DNA of 64,000 nucleotides, taken from positions 154,408,178 through 154,472,177 of the forward strand of contig NC_134085.1 in the NCBI RefSeq assembly GCF_000715075.1. The letters run 5' to 3'. The stretch comes from Nicotiana tabacum. Its lineage: Eukaryota; Streptophyta; Magnoliopsida; Solanales; Solanaceae. Below, in pieces: positions 23,186 to 34,979 of this stretch. The stretch's first letter is position 1. Each line of letters starts with the position of its first letter. A program made the position numbers and the translations under genes. The notes under the pieces were generated by a model, which was not told where the DNA came from, did not search any database, and saw only the letters and a list, made by a program, of their open reading frames with translations.

Positions 23186-24890
23186 TTTTTCCTATGCTGG
23201 TTTCAATGGCATGGCATGGCATGCATGAGGAATCTCCGGCTCAGTCTTAAAAGCCAATCCAATTCTGAAATAGTAATTCAAGAAATAGAGTGTAATGATG
23301 AATCGGAATATGATGAGGATGAGGCCTTTGAAGAGATTAGTAAAGAATTAAGTCATTTTAAAGAAAAACCCAAGCCTAACCTAAGTGATACAGAAGCAAT
23401 CAATTTAGGGGACCCAGATAATATCAGAGAAATTAAGATAAGTGTCCATCTTAAACCTCAACTCATAGAGGAGATAATTAAAGCATTGTTTGAGTACAAA
23501 GATATTTTTGCATGGTCATATGACGACATGCCGGGTCTAAGCACTAATTTGGTGGTTTACAAATTGCCCACTGACCCGGCATTCCCTCCAGTCAAGCAGA
23601 AGCTGAGGAAATTTAAGACTGATATGAGTGTAAAGATCAAAGAAGAGGTCACCAAGCAGTTTGATGCAAAAGTCATTCGGGTCAGTCGGTATCCCACTTG
23701 GTTAGCCAATGTAGTACCTGTGTCAAAGAAGGATGGCAAGACCAGGGTGTGTGTTGATTACCGTGATCTCAACAAGGCGAGTCCCAAGGACAACTTTCCA
23801 CTGCCAAATATCCACATTCTGATTGACAATTACGCCAAGCATGAGATTGGGTCTTTTATGGATTGTTATGCGGGATATCATCAGATCCTAATGGATGAGG
23901 AAGATGCATAGAAGACAGCATTCATCACGCCCTGGGGAACATACTGCTACAGGGTCATGCCTTTCGGTTTGAAAAATACTGGGGCAATGACAACCATATT
24001 CCACGACATGATACACAAGGATATCAAGGTTTATGTGGATGATGTAATCATAAAGTCTAGAAAGCAGTCTGATCATGTAAGAGATTTGAGAAAATTCTTC
24101 CAAAGGCTTCGCAGGTACAATCTTAAACTCAATCCTACAAAATGCGCATTTGGTGTACCATCTGGAAAATTGTTGGGATTCATAGTCAGCCGTCAAGGTA
24201 TTGAATTGGACCCGTCAAAGATCAAAGCTATACAAGAATTGCCACCCCCAAAGAACAAAACTGAGGTGATGAGTTTATTAGGGAGGTTGAATTACATCAG
24301 CAGGTTCAATGCTCAACTTACGACAACTTGTGAGCCTATCTTCAAACTGTTGAAGAAGGATGCTACGGTGAAATGGACAGATGAGTGTCAAGAAGCATTT
24401 GACAAGATAAAGGGATACTTGTCAAACCCACCTATGTTGGTGCCATCAGAACTAGGGAGACCTTTGATTCTGTATTTGATGGTCCTGGACAATTCATTTA
24501 GTTGTGTGTTGGGTCAGCATGAAATCACCGGCAGGAAGGAGCAGGCCATTTATTATCTCAGCAAGAAGTTCACATCTTATGAGGTTAAGTACACTCACCT
24601 TGAGAGGACATGTTGCGCCCTAACTTGGGTAGCACAGAAGTTGAAGCACTATTTGTCATCTTACACTACTTACCTCATCTCTCGTTTGGATCCATTAAAG
24701 TATATCTTTCAGAAGCCTATGTCTACAGGGAGGCTCGCAAAGTGGCAGATCTTGCTCATAGAATTTGACATCGTCTATGTGACCCGGACTGCGATGAAAG
24801 CCCAGGCATTGGCCGACTATTTGGCCGAGAATCCGGTGGATGAAGAATATGTGTCGTTGAAGACTTACTTCTCTAATGAAGAGGTAATGC
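23186..24890 (+). pseudogene. Reverse transcriptase and RNase H of element B
   Basis: Copies the RNA genome into DNA and degrades RNA in the hybrid. An acidic N-terminal linker is followed by WSYDDMPGLSTNLVVYKLP, the RT core VPVSKKDGKTRVCVDYRDLN, a DCYAGYHQILMDEEDA block ending in TAG (23909-23911), MPFGLKN, and the catalytic YVDDVIIKS (near 24030). A stretch of about five residues usual after the NTGA segment is absent compared with element D. The first RNase H follows (LYLMVLDNSFSCVLG, QAIYYLSKKFTSYEVKYTHLE, CALTWVAQKLKHYL). Frame is open 23957-25165. Confidence 0.93.
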
Positions 24891-24899
24891 ACATTGATG

Positions 24900-25330
24900 A
24901 GTTGGAACCAGTTGGAGATCCAGGTTGGAAACTCTTCTTTGATGGAGCTGCCAATATGAAAGGCTTCGGGATAGGGGCTATACTTATTTCCGAAACAAGG
25001 CATCACTACACTGTTACGGCTCAGCTTCGTTTCTATTGCACTAATAACATGGCTGAGTACAAGGCATGCATTTTGGGTTTAAGGATGGCTGCGGACATGG
25101 GTGTCCAGGAAGTCTTGGTCTTGGGAGACTCGAACCTTCTGGTGCACCAGATTCAAGGGGAATGAGAAACACGGGATTTAAAACTCATACCATACCGGCA
25201 ATGTTTGCATGATCTTTGTCAACGGTTTCGATTAGTAGAGTTCAGGCATATTCCAAGGATCCATAACAAAGTTGTTGATGCTTTGGCTACCTTGGCGTTA
25301 ATGTTACATCATCCAGATAAGGCTTATATT
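24900..25330 (+). pseudogene. Second RNase H (archaeal-type, aRNH) of element B
   Basis: Separate RNase H domain between the first RNase H and integrase, a hallmark reported for Tat-lineage elements. All four expected catalytic acidic positions are visible: D in LFFDGAAN, E in NNMAEYKACILGL, D in VLGDSNLLVHQ, and D in NKVVDALATLA. A TGA (25163-25165) splits the domain between the third and fourth acidic residues. Confidence 0.85.
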
Positions 25331-26653
25331 GACCCGTTGCATATTCAGGTCCATGATCAGCATGCTTACTATAATGTGGTAGAAGAAGAGCTTGATTGTG
25401 AGCCTTGGTTTCATGATATAAAGGAATATATCAGGATGGGGGTGTATCCGGTACAAGCCACAGGTGATCAAAAGAGAACAATTCGGCAGTTGGCGAGCGG
25501 ATTTTTCTTCAGCGGAGGGGTTTTGTACAAAAGAACACCGGATCTTGGATTGTTGAGATGCATAGATGCTAGACAGGACACAACTATCATGACCGAGGTA
25601 CATTCTAGAGTCTGTGGACCGCATATGAGTGGATACGTACTGGCAAAAAAGATTCTCCGAGTAGGTTATTATTGTCTCACTATGGAGAAAGATTGTATCA
25701 GTTTCGTGCGCAAGTGTCATCAGTGACAGGTGCATGGAGATTTGATTCATTCTCCATCATCGGAATTACACACAATGTCTGCACCGTGGCCTTTTGTTGC
25801 GTGGGGCATGGATGTCATTGGGCCAATTGAGCCGGCAGCATCAAATGGGCACAGGTTCATTCTAGTGGCCATCGACTATTTCATCAAGTGGGTGGAGGCT
25901 AAAACGTTCAAGTTTGTAACCAAGAAAGTGGTGGTTGATTTTGTGCACTCAAATATCATTTGTCGGTTAGGGATACCAAAGGTGATCATTACAGACAATG
26001 GGGATAATCTCAATAGCCATTTGATGAAAGAGGTATGTCAGCAGTTCAAGATTGCACATCGCAATTCCACCCCTTACCGCCCCAAGTTAAACGGAGCAGT
26101 TGAGGCGGCCAACAAGAATATAAAGAAGATACTTCAGAAAATGGTGGAGGGTTCTAGACAGTGGCATGAAAAGTTGCCTTTTTCATTGTTGGGTTATCGC
26201 ACTACTGTTCATACTTAAGTAGGGGCGACTCCTTATTTGTTGGTGTATGGCACCGAAGCAATGATACCCGCAGAAGTGGAAATCTCATCCCATCGAATTA
26301 TCGCGGAGGCTGAAATCGATGATGACGAGTGGGTCAAAACCCGTCTGGAACAATTGAGCGTGATCGATGAGAAAGGATTAGCAGCAGTGTGTCATGGCCA
26401 GTTGTATCAATAGAGAATGGCAAGAGCATATAATAAAAAGGTGCGTCCACGGAAGTTTGAAGTGGGTCAGTTAGCATTGAAGCGCATTCTTCCTCATCAG
26501 GCTGAAGCAAAAGGCAAGTTCGCCCCAAACTGGCAGGGGTCGTTCATCGTAACTAGAGTGTTGTCAAATGGTGCTTTGTATTTAACAGATATAGAAGGCA
26601 AGTGTGTAGAAATGGCCATCAATTCCGATGCGGTCAAGAGATATTATGTATAA
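25331..26653 (+). pseudogene. Integrase of element B
   Basis: Inserts the DNA copy into the genome. An N-terminal linker is followed by a zinc-finger region (VHSRVCGPHMSGY ... FVRKCHQ) whose last cysteine codon position is a TGA (25724-25726). The catalytic core keeps D in WGMDVIGPIEP, D in IITDNGDN and E in LNGAVEAANKN. Further stops: TAA near 26216-26218 and TAG near 26411-26413. The C-terminal part (PRKFEVGQLALKRI, KFAPNWQGSFIVTRVLSNGALYL) ends at 26653. No chromodomain is visible, as expected for Tat. Confidence 0.92.
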
Positions 26654-26971
26654 TTTTCTTTGGTTAAATTGTATTTGTTTGTACTTGGCATATTTTAAAG
26701 ATTGGAATGATGAATGCATTTTGTTCTGCTATCTAAAAACTTTATCCTTTGTTACCCCTTTTGAGCCTTATTTATTTCCTTTCATATCCCTCTTTCGGAA
26801 TCATTAGTATAGATCAGAAACACAAGCGTGAAAGATAAGTAAAAAAAAAAAGGAAAAGAGAAAAAGAAAAAAAATACCAACAAAACAACAAAAAGAAAAA
26901 GAAAGAAAAAGAGAGAAAGAAAAGAAAGAGATAAGAGAATATCACAACAACAAATCAATTTCTATGACTAT

Positions 26972-27030
26972 GAACTACGTTCGACCTGATTCATTTTAAG
27001 GATACGTAGGCAACCTCACGGTTCGGTCAC
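26972..27030 (+). other. Boundary module copy 3 (element B, after integrase)
   Basis: GAACTACG, CCTGATTC, GGATACGTAGGCAACC, GGTTCGGTCAC. Lies about 30 bases after the purine-rich tract. Confidence 0.68.
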
Positions 27031-27289
27031 GTCAAAATAAAATCTCAAAAGTCCCCAAGCAAAGAAACTGGGGTAGAAGTTGTGGTTGTTGTAAGAAATC
27101 TGATTCCGAAAGTTGTAATTTTGAACTCATTTGAATTATTTTGAGCCTTGATACCCTTTCTTTCTAACCCTATCCAAAAGCCCACATTATGGTCCAAAGA
27201 AAGACCTTCGGATCAGTCTTCGAGAGATACCAAGTCGAGCAAGTAAAAGTGATTCATATCAGGGGCAACACTCTAGTCCAAGCAGTAAA

Positions 27290-27480
27290 TGAAAAAATGA
27301 GAGAGTCTTATTGGTGAAAACCCTCACGGGCACCGTAAGGCGACGTGAGCTAAGAGAAATCAAAAATGAGAGATTCTTACTGGTGAAAACCTTCAAGGGC
27401 ACCTTGAGGAGAAAGTGAGTTGAGAGATGAACAAATGAGAGAGGTCTGTCGGTGAAAACCCTTCAGGGCACCGCAGGTCA
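27290..27480 (+). repeat. Tandem repeat, ~70-bp unit, three imperfect copies
   Basis: Units share AATGAGAGA, TGGTGAAAACC and GGGCACC, with variable ends. Part of the 3' UTR. Confidence 0.8.
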
Positions 27481-28216
27481 AACAAGGTCAAGGTTTTGGC
27501 AAAGAAATTGGGTTTTGAAGATCTCGGGGCAAATTACGACAACTAAAAGTTGATTGGGCCGATTAATCCGAAATGCATGTCATGATCATTGGTTCCAGCT
27601 GCTCCACTCAGATAAGTCTCTTTTCTTTTTCCCCTTCAGATAGTCTTCTAGTTTTGGATTTTTCTTATCCTTAGCTCTGAAAGTCATTGCATTTCATTTC
27701 TTTTGGGTTTAGTTCTCTAAGATGTTCCCAAGGTCAGTTCTGTTTAAGCAAATAAGAAGGAATTTCAAAGCTTACTACCAACTTCCAAAGTTGCACAAGG
27801 CACAGGGAGGGCAAGGCATTGCTAAAGATAGTATGATGTGAAGTGGGATAAAAGGTCAATAGAAGTTCCATCGGTGAAATGGTTTAGTAATTTCGTGGGA
27901 AATGCAGAGGTCCAAACAGACGGGTCAGAGATGTAACACAACGGTTTGGGTATAGAAGACTCGGGTCATCCAAGGTCATGGAGGTTTGAAAGTCAGTCGG
28001 GAAGTCAAGCGGTTCTTGGGCAGTTCAGGGGATGTCAGTCAAAACAAAGCACGACAGCAGGGAGGCCACTTTCATCAAGAATGCCACAAACTAACCAACA
28101 CATTTTAAATTGACAAGATTTTTTTTTGATTGAAACAGGGGCAGAAAATTTTGTTTGTTTCGGAGAAACCCTCCGTAGGGAAAAAGCAAGCACCAGACAG
28201 GTTTGACCGTAAATTT

Positions 28217-28800
28217 TCAGGACCCTCCTGGAAAATGGGACATAGTTTAAAATTCAAAACAATCATGAGTAGCAAGATCTAGCATAAGTGCGCCCCAAAT
28301 GAACATAAGTAGGCTTCAAAGTTTGCATGTTTGAGACAGGATTCCATTAGGAGTTTTCAGGACCCTCCTGAATAACGGGACCTAGCTTTAGGATTTCCAT
28401 TGGATAACAAGGTTTAGAGTAAGTTATGTTGTAAGGTAATATAATTAAGCCGTAAAATTATCACTTTTAAGATAATACTTGATTTTTGATTTTCATGATC
28501 CTCCTGAATAATGGGACTTAGCTTTAAGATTGCCATTAGATAACAAGATTTAACGTAAGTTCTGTTGTAGGGTAGTATAATTCAGTCGTAAAAGTTGTCA
28601 TTCTTAAGATAAGACTTATTTTTTTGATTTTTCAGGACCCTCCTGGATAATGGGATGTAGTTTAAGACACTCTTAGATAACAAGATTTAGCGAAAGTCAC
28701 ACCTTTAGAAGATATAACATAGATTTAAAATTGTCGTTTAGTTAAGAATTTTCAGGAGCCCCCCCCCCCACCCCGGATAATGGGACCTAGCTTTCAAATT
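28217..28800 (+). repeat. Imperfect repeats of ~140 bp, about five copies
   Basis: Each begins with TTTTCAGGACCCTCCTG or a variant, then AATGGGA and a TAGCTTTAAGATT-type segment, often with GATAACAAGATTTA. Copies start near 28217, 28357, 28492, 28634 and 28750; the last has a run of C. Confidence 0.82.
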
Positions 28801-28904
28801 ATTAGTAATATTTGGTAACATAATTCAGTTTAACACTCACATATGTGCCCAGTTACCAAACTAGGGCAGAATTTTTTTTTGTTTTGTCTATTTTTGTTGA
28901 AATC

Positions 28905-29260
28905 AGGCACCCACTTGGAGAACAGCGAGCAGCAGTTCGAGCTCGGCAGTCAGGCGCCCACCTGGAGAGCATGGGAATACAATTCAAGTTCAGCAGTCAG
29001 GCGCCCACCTGGAGAGCACGGGAATACGATTCAAGTTCAGCAGTCAGTCGCCCACCTGGAGAGCATGGGAATACAGTTCAAGTTCAGTAGCCAGGCGCCC
29101 ACCTGGAGAGCACGGGAATACAGTTCAAGTTCAACAGTCAGGCGTCCACTTGGAGAAAGGGAAGGCATCTCAAAGTACAATTTGAGTTCAGCAATCAGGC
29201 GTCCCCCTGGAGAAAGGGAAAACATCTTAGATTACAATTCAAGTCGGCAACAAAGGGACT
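28905..29260 (+). repeat. Tandem repeat with 47-bp unit (later 57 bp)
   Basis: Units start CAGTCAGGCGCCCACCTGG at 28947, 28994, 29041, 29088 and 29135, each exactly 47 bases apart; the next, at 29192, is 57 bases on. A degenerate copy precedes at about 28905. Confidence 0.93.
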
Positions 29261-29470
29261 TCACTAGGAGAATACAAGTCAACAAGGCAACAAGAACCAC
29301 AAGAGCAAGTTTGAAGATATAGGTAGGATTTTTGTAATGCATAGATCATAGTCTAGTCTAGCTTCTTTTTATTTTGACATGGTGTAATAAGGGGTTCATT
29401 AAGCAGTAGCAGCAGCAACAGCAATAGTGAAATCACAGCTTCATGGTAGTTCCAGCTACCAAAACTTCCC

Positions 29471-29537
29471 GAACTACACTGACCTGATTCCTTTATAGCC
29501 AAGGATATGTAGGCAACCTCGGAAGCAGGGTGCGGTC
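29471..29537 (+). other. Boundary module copy 4 (element B, before the polypurine tract)
   Basis: GAACTACAC, CCTGATTC, GGATATGTAGGCAACC, GTGCGGTC. Last copy, about 100 bases before the polypurine tract. Confidence 0.66.
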
Positions 29538-29635
29538 AAATCTTTCAAAAATGCTTCCCACGGAGTACTCAAACGGGCAAAAATCACTCGTATCCACTCA
29601 CTTTATCTTTGCACGAAAACTCTTCTTGTTTCCGA

Positions 29636-29650
29636 GCAAAGAGGGGCAGT
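29636..29650 (+). promoter_or_regulatory. Polypurine tract of element B
   Basis: GCAAAGAGGGGCAGT immediately before the 3' LTR start; site of plus-strand DNA priming. Confidence 0.75.
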
Positions 29651-31752
29651 TGTGAGCATGTGATTTTTGCCCTATATGAATTACTCCCACAGATTTCACA
29701 AAAAACAAATTTACCATTGTTTGCAATTTCGTGGATTTTTGTAACATTTTTTGTTTTGTTTGCATTTGTCTGTGCATGTTCATTTTTGTTTAATTAATGA
29801 AAATACAAAAATATGTTGCATTTGCATTTAGAATTTAATTCTATATTTTAGGATTAATTAACAAATTAGTTGTTCTATAAAAATGGGAAAAATCACAAAA
29901 AATAGTTTATTTTGCACTTTTAATTTTAATTGTAAATTTTGGTAGTTTTCCTTTCAATTTGGGTCTTAATTAATTGTGATAATTATTATTTTGATAGGTT
30001 AATTTGTTTTAGGATTTAACTTAGATTTTGAAAGAAAAAAAAGAAAAGGAATTTTGAAGAAATAAGAAATGAAAAGGAAAAGGGAATTGAAAGAAGGATT
30101 GATAATGTGGGATGCCTTTAATTAAAATTGCACAGGCCCAATTGTTAAATACCCGAATTCCCCTCAACCCGTCCAAATTCCTTGTCCCAACCCGGTCCAA
30201 TTGCCCTATGTTAGTAAAACGATGTCGTTTGGGCTCAACAAATCGGGGCCCTTCATTTTGTTTCATCAAACGGCCCAAAGCACACCTCCTTGTTCACTTA
30301 AGAATGACCGAAAATCTCTGAAGACGAGTTAGTTCCCCGTCTCTCATCTCTCACAACCCTAGTGCAGCCCTAAAGTTCTGCCATTTTCACAGGCAAGAAA
30401 GCTCCCAAATCACACCAAATTCTCACTGTCCACTCCTCATACTCCCTCAAACCTTAAGTCGTTGCCAATCTCCCCAAAATCCCTACATCTTCACTTCAGC
30501 TTTGAATCTGAAAATCAGAAGAAAATAGTGTTCCAATTCATACACTCTCGAGATTCTATTTGACTCAAGACTTCCGTTAAACGACTGTTCTTGTTCGGAA
30601 TAAAATGTTAACGGTAGTTTTGGTTCATTCGAGATATGGTAGTTCCTGACCAGACCAAGGAAGCTTGGCCAAGCCTGTCGCCTTCGTCGATTTGTCCCAA
30701 CTAAGACCAGTATCATTCCTTTCTCTATTCCTTTCTTCGCATCTGTTTCTTGTTTTCTCTTTCTTTGATTTTCGTATTTCTGTGTGTTGAATCAATTTCA
30801 GTTTGATTAAATTCAGTTTCTAGTTGTTCATTTGCGTGATTGGGATTAATATCCATTTAAGTTTGTTTTGTTTGAGTTTTTGTTTTGGCCGAATTTCTTT
30901 TAAGTTCAGTCGTTAATTTTATTAAAGGGTTTGATGAAGCAGTTCCCCTTCTCCCTTATTCATTTTTAGGTTCGGGCTGTCTCGTGTATTGAGTTGGGTT
31001 TTGGTTCAACTTGACCCAGTTGGTTTAAAGGGTAAATGCCAAGGGTTTAAAGGTTACTTGGGGAATTTTAACTGAGAGAATCTGATATAACTAACTGGGG
31101 AAGCTTCTAGGAAGTTGGGGGAGGGACCTGAATGGATTCCTGAATTTTAAACTAGGGATTTTTAAGCTAAAGCAAAAATATGAAAAGGGTCAAAATGAAA
31201 ATCTGATCCCTTAAGGCAGCCCCAAATGCCTTGCCTATAAAAGGCTCTCTAACTTGGCATTCAAGGCAGAAAAAGATAGAAAAAATTCTGAGAAAACAAA
31301 ACGGCTGAATAATTCTGAAAATTACACTGATTTCAAGCAGTTTTCTTTGATAAAACTGATCAAATTTTGTATTAGCTGGAGGATTCTGATTTTTTTTTAA
31401 TTAGTTAAAATCTTTGAAAATTTCACATCCTTCAATCTTTGGTCAAAAATGGCTTGATTTTTGATTTTGAATAGCTGGTTTTTGAAGTTTTGGTTTGTTG
31501 AGGTTACTGTTCCATTGGCTGAATCAAGTTGCTTATTGCTTCTTCACTTCTTTCTTTCCTTTTCAATTTCCAGGTACTCCCTGATTTTCTGAACCGATGA
31601 GATGCAAGTTTGGAATGTTATAATTGCTTGAAGATCTCAGAAATGAATGTTGTTCTATTCACCATGAATGTTAGCTATTTTTTTATAATTTCTAAAGTAG
31701 TAGTGTAATGTAACAATGACTAGTTTAACTGTTCATTTTCTAAAGTAGTAGT
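29651..31752 (+). repeat. 3' LTR of element B, first piece
   Basis: Starts TGTGAGCATGTGATTTTTGCC, like the start of A's LTR. Contains the palindrome-like AAACGATGTCGTTT (30217-30230) and a TATA box (31236). Interrupted at 31752 by a solo LTR with target duplication GTAGT (31748-31752 and 35939-35943). Small ORFs here are not supported. Confidence 0.92.
31236..31243 (+). promoter_or_regulatory. TATA box of element B LTR
   Basis: TATAAAAG in a CCTATAAAAGGC context, the strongest TATA match in the window. Confidence 0.6.
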
Positions 31753-33865
31753 TGTAAGCACATGATTTTTGCCCTATTAAAGAATTACTCCCAAAAATTC
31801 AAAATAAAACGATTTTCCTTGGTGTGCAATTTTGAGAATTTTTGTGACATTTTTGGATAATTATTTGTATTTGTCTACGCATGTTTATTTGTTAAATTGA
31901 TAAAAATATAAAAATATGTTGCATTTGTATTTAATATTTAATTCTACAGTTAGGAGTAGTTAAGTTTGTTTTATAAAATGAAAAAAATCATAAAAATATG
32001 TATTTTTACATTTTTAGCATTTAATGTCCAATTATACAATTTTATGCTTAATTGGTTTAATTATGTATGATATTTGTCGCTAGGAATTAATTAGTATTTT
32101 TTTTTGATAAGTTAATTTAGCTTATAACTTAATTTATAATTTTAGTTTTATTAATTAGAAAGTAGAATAAAATAGAGCAAAAAATATAAAGAAAATCGGA
32201 ATTGGGCCTCTTCTTCAATTTCAAACCACAGGCCCAAAAAAAAATACCCAACCTTCCCCATGACCCGGTCCATTTCAACCCGGGTCGACCCGGTCCGCCC
32301 CATAACCCAAACACTCCCTTTCTTTCATTTTCATTTTTTCACTTTCAAACCCCAAAACCCTAAAAATAAAACCATCTGCCCCCTTTGCTGCACCATCTTC
32401 CCCAAAACAACCCCTCCACCTTCAACCCTCCCATGGATGCCCTCGCTACTTCCCTTCCACCTCACGACCAGCTTCTGCTCCTTCACGCCACTGCTGCTTC
32501 TTCTGCTTCACCATCCAAACGATTCGTTTCCTTCGTCTTCTTCGTCGCACAACCCCACCATGGATGACCACAAGCTTGTCGACGTGAGCTGCTGCTGCGC
32601 GTAGTTTCGACGCGTGCGTTTCGTCGCCCATAACCCTGCACAGTAGCTCCAAACCAAAAGCCAAGCAGGCTGCAGTTTTCTTTGTCGTCGAGCTCGAGCT
32701 CCCATGGCTGCCTTCCTCGACGACCATGCACCCTAGCACCTCGCTTCTGCTACTTCTGCTACGTCCAAACAGAACCCATGGCTGCTACTTCTTCATCGTC
32801 TCCTTCAGTCGAACAACCCATCGTCAACACTGCCCAGTCGACCTCCAGCTGCCTCGATGAGCTTCTGCTTCACCTCCAGCTGCCTCATCAAGCTCCAATT
32901 CCAGCAGTAGCAGTTGTTGTTGTTTCACTGCCTCTATAACTGCCCAGTCGACCTCCAGCTTGGCGACGCAGCAGCAGCAACTGCTGTTTCTCCGGGGTGT
33001 TGCTGCCTTCTGCTTCGTCCAGCTTCGACGGGCTGCCACTGCCTCGTTTTCAAACGATACCAAACGACCATCTTCTTTGATCGTCCGTTCGTGGTCGTCT
33101 TCGGCGTCGAGTTATTTTGGTGCGATAATTGTTTCCGGGCAGATTTGTTTTCGTTCAAGTTCATCGTCGCTCCGATTCGGTTAGTTGGTTTAACCAATTC
33201 GTGTTTATCGTTTTTCTTATTTTTCTTCAGTTTGTTTCATTTTTCTTGTTTATTTTTAGGTAGAAATTTTTAGTAATTATAATGTTTTTAGATTTAAGTT
33301 GAAGTTCAATTAATTATTTCTTTAGTTTGTTTTATTAATTTAAAAGGATTTAGTTTTAATATAGAAGAGTGTTAGTTTAAATCGTTTGAATCCATCATGT
33401 TTGTTGTAATATAGATTTAATTCATGTTTATTTTTTGTTTGAAGTTCGTTTGTAATCCAGTGATTTAATGTGAGTTTATGTTTTGGTTTTTAATTTTTTG
33501 ATTTAGTTTGAATCATGTATCTTTGTTGTTAATAATGTTGTCTCCTTGCTCATTCATTTTGTCTAAGTTAACCAGGATTGGTTCCCAATATGGTTAACTT
33601 ATTCCCATTAATTTGATGTTGTATGATTCAATCTGTGCTCATGGGATTTGTTGTTTAGAAATTGGTTATATTTGTTGTATTTTGGTTGGAATTGATTAGG
33701 TGAATTGGTTATAGCTGATAGGGGAAGATTGGTAAATTGCAGTACGCTCAGGGGTAAAATGGTAACTTCAGTAAGGTCGGAGGGGTATTTTTGGAATTGA
33801 ACATTTGAACAATTATTTAATCTAAGTGCTTTGTCCACTAGGCATTAACAATATTAAAATAGTAC

Positions 33866-34100
33866 ATTGTGGGGGACAAGACATAAGTTAGTGGGGAGGT
33901 GATATAATTGTTTAATATAGTGGGGGACAAGACATAATGTAGTGGGGGAATAATATAATTATTTAAGTTAAGCATGTGGGACAAGATATAATGGAATGGG
34001 GTTGATATATTTGTTTAATGTAGTGGGGGACAAAACATGTAGGCATGGGGGATAAGGGAATTAAATAAGAAAAATATTAAGTAGTGGGGGCAAGGAATGC
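33866..34100 (+). repeat. Degenerate repeats with GTGGGGGACAAGACATAA core
   Basis: About five copies of a 50-70-bp unit around GTGGGGGACAAGACATAA, ending about 50 bases before the TATA box. Confidence 0.75.
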
Positions 34101-34146
34101 AATTAAAAGAATATTTCGGGTTAGTAGTTCAAGACAAGAGTCTTGC

Positions 34147-34154
34147 TATAAATA
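34147..34154 (+). promoter_or_regulatory. Putative TATA box of the solo LTR
   Basis: TATAAATA in CTTGCTATAAATAAG, after the GTGGGGGACA repeats. The solo LTR could still act as a promoter. Confidence 0.55.
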
Positions 34155-34979
34155 AGAGTCATTTTGACATAGAAGAGAAGAGGGATTTTTGGGAGAACAT
34201 TTTTAGGAGAGGTTTTGAGAGAGGACTTTTGGAAGAGGAAGACATTCTGAAAAAATCTCAAGAGTGTTGGAGAGTTGAAAAAGAGAAAACAAAAACAAAG
34301 TGAGAAACGAGTTTAGTTCCGGGTTTAATACACGCGTGGGTTGTTGCTGTTTGGTTTTTTTTACAAACTTTTGGGTTTGTTATATTGAGTTTGTTTAGTT
34401 TTCTTCAAAGTTTCTGGGCCTTGAATCTGGTTCGAATTGCTGCTGTTGGGTTGCTGTTGCATTGCTGTGTTATTACTGCTGCTGACTCCAACTTCTTTTC
34501 TTCTTGTACTGCCATTTCCAGGTACACATTTGTACACTCTCGGTTTGAAGCGAAATGAAGTATTAACCAGGCTTTGTTCCTGTTGAATTCCTCCTGTTTA
34601 GATTTGTGCTTGAATAGAATTTTCCTTTCTTTGTATAAAAATGTAGTTGACTGATTAATGAGTAATGGGGTTGCATATGTATAACTTCTTCATCTAATAA
34701 TGTTAGTTTAAATTAATAAAAGACTAGTTAATTTGTTTTGATATTATGGTGTGTCAATCTCATGTTCTAGTATTATTTAATAATAGAATATATAACGAAA
34801 GCAATCTTTATTTGTACAAACTCGATTGCAATTTTCCATTCGCATTAGCCGTAAACTAATAACTAATAAGTTACGTTTTTTTTAGCATATAATTAATTGG
34901 GAGATTTTTCTTTTATTTTTAGAGACAAACTTAATAGAACAAATGTAGTCACTGTAGGTTTATCCTTTTAAATAAAAAT

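Larger units (their letters stand above)
26654..29635 (+). other. 3' untranslated region of element B (~3 kb)
   Basis: No domain-bearing ORF. It holds a purine-rich tract (26838-26940), boundary modules at 26972-27030 and 29471-29537, and three separate sets of tandem repeats. Hypervariable tandem repeats in the 3' UTR are known for Tat/Ogre elements. The ORF at 28843-29322 is a translation of the 47-bp repeat and shifts frame each unit. Confidence 0.82.

Noticed and set aside
23909..23911. Programmed stop readthrough in RT, since B and D both have TAG near the same place (63116-63118)
   Set aside because: The stops hit neighbouring, not identical, codons, and both copies have many other stops; independent decay is simpler.
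28905..29260. Regular repeats with spacer-like parts, CRISPR-like at first sight
   Set aside because: The whole 47-bp unit repeats, with no unique spacers, inside a plant retrotransposon 3' UTR.
28843..29322. 159-codon ORF in the 3' UTR of B as a repeat protein
   Set aside because: The unit is 47 bp, not a multiple of three, so the frame changes every unit; no domain.
32260..33273. Overlapping ORFs on both strands in the solo LTR as a host gene
   Set aside because: Open in many frames because of CTG/GCT-rich composition, no domain, inside an LTR with clean target duplications.
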